Assembly: GCA_018712425.1 (NCBI GenBank)
Contig: DVHA01000174.1
Location: 1 to 9,162 of the forward strand
Length of the DNA stretch: 9,162 bases
Reading direction: 5' to 3'
DNA from: Candidatus Faecivivens stercoravium
GTDB taxonomy: Bacteria; Bacillota; Clostridia; Oscillospirales; Ruminococcaceae
The notes below the pieces were generated by a model. The model was not told the origin of the DNA, searched no databases, and was given only the letters and a program-made list of their open reading frames with translations. Made by a program: the position numbers and the translations under genes. Below, piece by piece: positions 5,688-9,162 of the stretch (its first letter is position 1; every line of letters begins with the position of its first letter).

Positions 5688-6862
5688 CAGCCGGTGATAA
5701 ACTTCACTTCGGTCCCCTCGACTGCCCGGTCAATCAGCGGCCCGTAATCAAACCGCGCCTCCGCCTTTTCGAGGGCGGAGAGTTTCGGGTGGGTCGACGG
5801 GTGGCGGGGGGTGAAGACGGTGCAGCAGTCCTCATAGGGGAGGATCGAGGTCTCAAAGGTCCCGATCTCCCGGGAGATCTTGATGATTTCCCCCTTGTCC
5901 ATCCCAATCAGCGGCCGCAGGACCACGAGCGGCGTCGCGCTGTCGGTGCAGTGGAGCGCCTCCAGCGTCTGGGACGCGACCTGGGCGAGGCTTTCGCCGG
6001 TGACGAGCGCCTGGGTCCCCTTCTGTTCGGCCAAACGGGTCGCCACCCGCATCATCATCCGCCGCATCATAACGGTGAACAGCTCCTCGGGGGCGTGGGC
6101 TTTCAGCGCCTCCTGCATCTCGGTAAAGGGGACGCAGTAGAACTGGATCCGGCCGGTGTAGCGGGTCAGCTCGGAACAAAGGGTCTCGACCTTTTCCAGC
6201 GCCCGCTCACTGGTGTACGGGGGGCTCTGGAAGTGGACGGCCGAGAGCATCAGCCCCCGCTTTGCCATCATATAGGCGGCAACCGGCGAGTCGATGCCGC
6301 CGGACATCAGCACCATCGCCTCCCCCGACGAGGAGACCGGCATCCCGCCGGGGCCGGGGATGCTCCCCGCGTGGACATACGCCCCCTTGTCCCGGATTTC
6401 GACCATGACGGTGACATCGGGGTTATGGACGTCCACTTTCAGCTTGTGGAACCGGCTGAGGATTTTGCCGCCCACCTGGGCCGCGATCTCGGGGGACTTC
6501 AGCGGGAAGTGCTTGTCCGACCGCTTGGCCTCGACCTTGAAGGTTTTGGCGTCAAAGAGGTCGTTTTCCACATAATCGCAGACGTGTTCGAGGATATCGT
6601 CCATGTCCTTCTGGAGGACAATCGCCCGGGAGATGGACGCGATGCCGAAGACATGCCGCAGCGCCTCAATCGCCCCGTCGAAGTCGTAAAACTCGCCCTC
6701 CTCCGGGTCGATGTAGATGGTCGACTGCATACAGCTGACCCGGATTTTGCCGAAATCCCGGAGCCGCCATTTGATGTTGCGCATCAGCACCTCTTCAAAC
6801 CGCCGCCGGTTGAGGCCTTTAAGCGCGATTTCGCCGTTTTTTGCGAGGATAATCTCTTTCAT
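5687..6862 (-). CDS. thiI: ThiI, tRNA 4-thiouridine synthase (rhodanese-less)
   Basis: ThiI adenylates uridine-8 of tRNA and replaces its oxygen with sulfur, using persulfide from a cysteine desulfurase; it can also serve thiamine thiazole synthesis. The 391-residue protein has an N-terminal ferredoxin-like and THUMP region (about 1-165), a PP-loop SGGIDSPVA (187-195), HFQSPPYTSERA (210-221), VTGESLAQVASQT (287-299), and LPYEDCCTVFTPRHP (341-355), with Cys346/347 at the conserved position. The C-terminal rhodanese domain of the E. coli enzyme is missing, as in Bacillus subtilis, where sulfur comes directly from the partner desulfurase. The ATG follows AAAGG by 10 bases. It heads a four-gene operon; a cysteine desulfurase gene lies upstream in the same direction, separated by a 250-base gap holding a repeat. 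No convincing promoter was found immediately upstream. Confidence 0.95.
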   Translation of the reverse strand: MKEIILAKNGEIALKGLNRRRFEEVLMRNIKWRLRDFGKIRVSCMQSTIYIDPEEGEFYDFDGAIEALRHVFGIASISRAIVLQKDMDDILEHVCDYVENDLFDAKTFKVEAKRSDKHFPLKSPEIAAQVGGKILSRFHKLKVDVHNPDVTVMVEIRDKGAYVHAGSIPGPGGMPVSSSGEAMVLMSGGIDSPVAAYMMAKRGLMLSAVHFQSPPYTSERALEKVETLCSELTRYTGRIQFYCVPFTEMQEALKAHAPEELFTVMMRRMMMRVATRLAEQKGTQALVTGESLAQVASQTLEALHCTDSATPLVVLRPLIGMDKGEIIKISREIGTFETSILPYEDCCTVFTPRHPSTHPKLSALEKAEARFDYGPLIDRAVEGTEVKFITG

Positions 6863-6907
6863 CTATCGTAAGCCTTTCTATGGTTGGAACTGTTTTATTT
6901 AAGCATA

Positions 6908-7083
6908 TTTTGGGTGCTGCGCACGCTTCGTTATAAGCGGTGAAGCCGTGGGCAGCTTCGGAAGTACTTTAGGTAAGCGCCTGGGAAGGGGCTCTGCCCC
7001 TTCCAGTCCCGCAAACCCTTTAAAAAGGGTTTGATCCTAAACTTTTGATGCCGCACGTTCCTTCGTAACTTTGGCGCCAGCGC
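6908..7083 (-). repeat. Right copy of the structured inverted intergenic repeat
   Basis: This copy is the inverted partner of 1-175 and lies between the cysteine desulfurase and thiI genes. Hairpins on it are 7012-7021 with 7024-7033 (10 bp), 6984-6992 with 6996-7004 (9 bp, TCT loop on the plus strand), and 6942-6947 with 6954-6959. The last stem has a U-G pair if read on the minus strand but a C-A mismatch on the plus strand, so the RNA sense is probably minus, the same as the flanking genes. The element fills most of the 250-base gap. The remaining bases at 6863-6907 (thiI leader) and 7084-7112 show nothing clear. Confidence 0.8.
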
Positions 7084-7112
7084 CGATTCTGTCGTTTGTG
7101 CAGATCGGAATT

Positions 7113-8255
7113 TTACCCATTCACCACCGCACTGAGATGCCCGGTAACTTCCCGCAGTGCTTCCGCGAAAGCGTCGATCTCTTCCGCCGTCGTCTCCCGG
7201 GAGAAGCTGACCCGCAGCGCCGAGCGGACCCGCTCATCCGGCAGATGGAACGCCTTCAGCACCCCGCTGAGCGCCCCCTTTGAGCAGGCGGAGCCGGAGG
7301 AGACGTAGACCCCCCTCTCCTCCAGCGCGTGGAGCATCACTTCCGACGGGATGCCGGGGAAGGAGAAGTTGAGGATATGGGGGCAGCCATTTTCGGGGGA
7401 GTTGATGACCGCGCCGGGGATATCTTTCAGGAGCAGGCGGAGCTGCCCGTTCCGCTCCCGGTAGTTCTGCATAATCGCCGCCCGGTGCTCCTTCACCATC
7501 TGGAGTGCCGCCCCCATCCCGGCAATCGCCGGGACCGCCTCGGTGCCGGGGCGGATGGCCTTTTCCTGGCCGCCGCCGTACTCGACCGGCAGGACCCGCA
7601 GCCCCTTCCGGATATACAGCCCGCCCACCCCTTTGGGGGCGTAGAGCTTGTGGCCGGAGAAGGAGAAGAGGTCAACCCCCAGCTTTTCCGGCAGGAAAGG
7701 GAGTTTGGTAAACCCCTGGACGCCGTCGATATGGACGATCAGGTCGGGGAACCGCTTTTTGAGGGCGGGGACGACCTTTTCATAAGGGAGGATGGTGCCG
7801 AGCTCGTTGTTGACCATCATCATGCTGAGGAGCACCGTGTCCCCGTCCACCGCCTCGAGGAAATCTTCCGGGGCAAACTGCCCGTCCGGCCGGGGGGCGA
7901 CCCTTTTCACGGTATAGCCGCCCTTTTCCAGAGCCGTAACCGTCTCGGCCACCGACGGATGCTCAACCGTCGTCGTGACGACCGTCTTGCCCATCCGGGC
8001 CCTCGCGCGGACGGCCCCCTGGATGGCGATGTTATTGGAATCGGTGGCCCCGCCGGTCAGGTAGATGCAGCCGTAGTCGCACCCGAGCAGCGCCGCCGCC
8101 GCCTTCCGGGTCCCGGTGAGGAGCCGCTCGGCCCGCAGCCCCATCCGGTGGAGGGAGGAGGGGTTCCCATAGTCCTCGGCCATCGCCTTCATGGCCGCTT
8201 CAACCGCCTCCGGGCAGACCTTTGTCGTCGCGCAGTTATCCAGATAGATCTCCAA
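7113..8255 (-). CDS. Cysteine desulfurase (class V aminotransferase fold)
   Basis: This PLP enzyme removes sulfur from L-cysteine as an enzyme-bound persulfide, with alanine as the other product. The 380-residue protein shows the NifS/IscS-like pattern: YLDNCATT at the start, GGATDSNNIAI (68-78), TVEHPS with His99, HIDGVQGF with Asp177 for the PLP ring nitrogen, SFSGHKLYAPKGVG with Lys203 as the PLP lysine, RPGTEAVPAIAG (235-246), and SSGSACSKG with catalytic Cys324. Its neighbour thiI makes persulfide supply to ThiI the likely main role; iron-sulfur or LarE supply is possible. The start is a TTG (8253-8255) preceded by AAGGGG about 9 bases upstream; no ATG fits the conserved N-terminus better. 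It is transcribed from a promoter at 8315-8343. The exact subfamily name cannot be fixed from sequence alone. Confidence 0.93.
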   Translation of the reverse strand: MEIYLDNCATTKVCPEAVEAAMKAMAEDYGNPSSLHRMGLRAERLLTGTRKAAAALLGCDYGCIYLTGGATDSNNIAIQGAVRARARMGKTVVTTTVEHPSVAETVTALEKGGYTVKRVAPRPDGQFAPEDFLEAVDGDTVLLSMMMVNNELGTILPYEKVVPALKKRFPDLIVHIDGVQGFTKLPFLPEKLGVDLFSFSGHKLYAPKGVGGLYIRKGLRVLPVEYGGGQEKAIRPGTEAVPAIAGMGAALQMVKEHRAAIMQNYRERNGQLRLLLKDIPGAVINSPENGCPHILNFSFPGIPSEVMLHALEERGVYVSSGSACSKGALSGVLKAFHLPDERVRSALRVSFSRETTAEEIDAFAEALREVTGHLSAVVNG

Positions 8256-8314
8256 AAATGCTTTCCCCTTTTTCAGAATCAGTCGCTTGGGGATAAACCC
8301 CCAGTATCAAAGCT

Positions 8315-8343
8315 ATTATACAACATTTCGCCCCGCATTTCCA
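8315..8343 (-). promoter_or_regulatory. Sigma-A promoter of the cysteine desulfurase gene
   Basis: On the minus strand a perfect -10 box TATAAT (8315-8320) lies 17 bases from TGGAAA (8338-8343), which matches four of six -35 consensus bases. Transcription would start near 8308 and give a leader of about 50 bases with a small hairpin around GGGG/CCCC (8288-8303). No operator was recognised. Confidence 0.7.
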
Positions 8344-8416
8344 TAGCTTTTCGGAAAATACCCCATCCGGACGGCAAAAAAATGGTGTCTGTCTGAAAAA
8401 AATCCGGAAAAAGCCC

Positions 8417-8445
8417 TTGACATCCGGCCCAACCGGTGCTATAAT
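8417..8445 (+). promoter_or_regulatory. Perfect-consensus sigma-A promoter of tRNA-Ser
   Basis: TTGACA (8417-8422) and TATAAT (8440-8445) are separated by exactly 17 bases, the full consensus. The start site would be near 8452. A short GNRA-capped hairpin (GCGC-GAAA-GCGC, 8459-8470) lies in the tRNA 5' leader. The strength fits a stable-RNA gene. It is divergent from the cysteine desulfurase promoter, about 75 bases away. Confidence 0.92.
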
Positions 8446-8482
8446 AACTATCGTTGCAGCGCGAAAGCGCAAAATTTCATCT

Positions 8483-8575
8483 GGAGAAGTCGCCTAGCTT
8501 GGTTTATGGCGCACGACTGGAACTCGTGTATGGGTTAATAGCTCATCGAGGGTTCGAATCCCTCCTTCTCCGCCA
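8483..8575 (+). tRNA. tRNA-Ser, anticodon GGA
   Basis: A 93-base class II tRNA is visible. The acceptor stem GGAGAAG (8483-8489) pairs with CTTCTCC (8565-8571), followed by the G discriminator typical of serine tRNAs and an encoded CCA (8573-8575). The anticodon stem CACGA/TCGTG holds the loop CTGGAAC, anticodon GGA, which reads UCC and UCU. A long variable arm (pairing ATGGG with CTCAT, one G-U) and the T-arm GAGGGTTCGAATCCCTC complete it. It has its own promoter and terminator. Confidence 0.97.
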
Positions 8576-8579
8576 AAAC

Positions 8580-8615
8580 GACAGCCCCACATCAAAGATG
8601 TGGGGCTGTCTTTTT
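8580..8615 (+). terminator. Rho-independent terminator of tRNA-Ser
   Basis: A perfect 14-bp stem (8580-8593 with 8597-8610) with a 3-base AAA loop is followed at once by TTTTT (8611-8615). It begins 5 bases after the tRNA CCA end, so the transcript is probably monocistronic. Confidence 0.95.
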
Positions 8616-8621
8616 GACTTA

Positions 8622-8920
8622 GATGGAGGATTCGAACGGCCGCAGGAGTGAATGACAGCCCGGTGGGCTGTCAGAGCTGCGGCCTGGCCCCGCCCGCAGG
8701 CGGGGTCGAATCCCCTCTTTTCGGTTCTAGGAAACCCATTTTCCGAGCCTTTCCTCAACCAGATTCGAACGGGAGCAGTACTGAATGACACACCGGTGGG
8801 CTGTCGTGAACCCCTGTTTGCCTTCGGCAAACGAAAGCGGCCTGGCCCGCCCCGCAGGGCGGGTCGAATCCCTGTTTCTTTTTCACCAAAACCTATTTTC
8901 CGAGCTTCTTATCCTCCATC
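8622..8920 (+). repeat. Tandem pair of tRNA-like structured repeat units downstream of tRNA-Ser
   Basis: Two units start at 8629 and 8762. Each opens with GATTCGAACGG, reaches GTCGAATCCC (8705-8714; 8863-8872) and ends with ATTTTCCGAGC (8738-8748; 8895-8905). The two unit ends pair (GGATTCGA with TCGAATCC in unit 1), imitating a T-arm sequence. Unit 1 has an inner arm GGCCGCAG/CTGCGGCC (8638-8645, 8677-8684) capped by GACAGCCC/GGGCTGTC, plus a hairpin 8688-8694 with 8699-8705. In unit 2 that last hairpin (8846-8852 with 8857-8863) keeps 7 pairs although two pairs are swapped, while the first arm has decayed and gained an extra hairpin (8816-8822 with 8826-8832). The tandem pair is bounded by a 10-base inverted repeat (8622-8631, 8911-8920). 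No gene was found in it; a T8 run follows at 8937-8944. Confidence 0.75.
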
Positions 8921-8985
8921 AGCTCTACTTAGTGCCTTTTTTTTGACCATATCCCGATAGGGCCTGCCCGGAAAGGAGATTTTCA

Positions 8986-9162
8986 ATGGAATTCCGCCTT
9001 GTCTTCGACACCATCCCCGACGCCTTCGACCGTTACCGTCCCCATTACCCCGCCATCGTTTATCAGACGCTCTTCCCCTACGCCCATCTGACCCCCGGTT
9101 CCGCCGTCCTGGAACTCGGCCCCGGCACCGGCCAGGCGACCCGCCCGGTCCTCGACACCGGC
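8986..9162 (+). CDS. Class I SAM-dependent methyltransferase, N-terminal part
   Basis: Only the first 59 codons are inside the window. The start MEFRLVFDTIPDAFDRYRPHYP is typical of small clostridial and actinobacterial methyltransferases of the YcgJ/UbiE-like type. Residues 40-51 (AVLELGPGTGQA) are the glycine-rich motif I that binds S-adenosylmethionine. The ATG is preceded by AAGGAG at a good distance. The methyl acceptor cannot be told from this fragment. It lies on the plus strand, after the tRNA-flanking repeats; no convincing promoter was identified between 8921 and 8985, where a TTGACC (8943-8948) has no fitting -10 box. Confidence 0.88.
   Translation, partial: MEFRLVFDTIPDAFDRYRPHYPAIVYQTLFPYAHLTPGSAVLELGPGTGQATRPVLDTG

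Noticed and set aside
6863..6907. Promoter for thiI with TATGCT as -10 box
   Set aside because: No acceptable -35 box at the right distance; thiI may be read from the cysteine desulfurase promoter.
1..7083. Composite transposon bounded by the inverted repeats
   Set aside because: No transposase or target-site duplication is visible, the copies differ clearly from each other, and similar hairpins occur elsewhere in the window, which fits a dispersed intergenic repeat better.
8454..8651. 65-residue plus-strand open frame
   Set aside because: It runs through tRNA-Ser and its terminator.
8543..8830. 95-residue minus-strand frame ending in RRRRDSNPR
   Set aside because: This ending is the well-known false translation of the complement of a tRNA-Ser T-arm; the frame only covers the tRNA and the repeats.

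Overview
The window looks like chromosomal DNA from a G+C-rich anaerobic Firmicute, most likely a gut clostridium of the Oscillospiraceae/Ruminococcaceae type. The basis is the style of the proteins (a short ThiI without rhodanese, a clostridial-type cysteine desulfurase, a larEBC set), strong GGAGG ribosome-binding sites, consensus sigma-A promoters, and palindrome-rich intergenic repeats. The taxon is inferred, not shown. Seven of the eight complete or nearly complete protein genes lie between two inverted copies of one intergenic repeat, and all eight complete ones run on the minus strand.

In the direction of minus-strand transcription (right to left), a cysteine desulfurase gene (7113-8255) has its own promoter. 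A repeat copy (6908-7083) then separates it from a tightly packed operon: thiI (tRNA 4-thiouridine synthase), a membrane protein with a degenerate CinA C-terminal domain, an N-terminally anchored serine-rich protein, and a small P-loop kinase-like protein. Gaps in this operon are -1, 16 and 3 bases. About 480 bases of hairpin-rich non-coding DNA follow. They hold a MerR-type promoter (19-base spacer filled by a near-perfect 20-base dyad) and a terminator-like leader hairpin. Next comes larE-larB-larC, the three enzymes that make the nickel-pincer nucleotide (NPN) cofactor of lactate racemase. larC is followed by a hairpin and a second repeat copy (1-175) at the left edge. No larA and no nickel transporter are present, so the enzyme that uses the cofactor is not identified here.

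On the plus strand at the right are a perfect-consensus promoter, tRNA-Ser(GGA), a strong terminator, and a tandem pair of structured units of about 133 and 155 bases whose ends imitate the tRNA T-arm. The first 59 codons of a SAM-dependent methyltransferase run off the window.

The protein genes share a sulfur theme. Cysteine desulfurase makes persulfide sulfur, ThiI uses it on tRNA, and LarE is a related PP-loop enzyme that puts sulfur into the NPN cofactor. The most interesting non-protein signals are the inverted repeat pair, whose stems are conserved in pairing but not in sequence with G-U wobbles favouring one strand, and the tRNA-flanking tandem repeat. No complete new defence or mobile system was seen.
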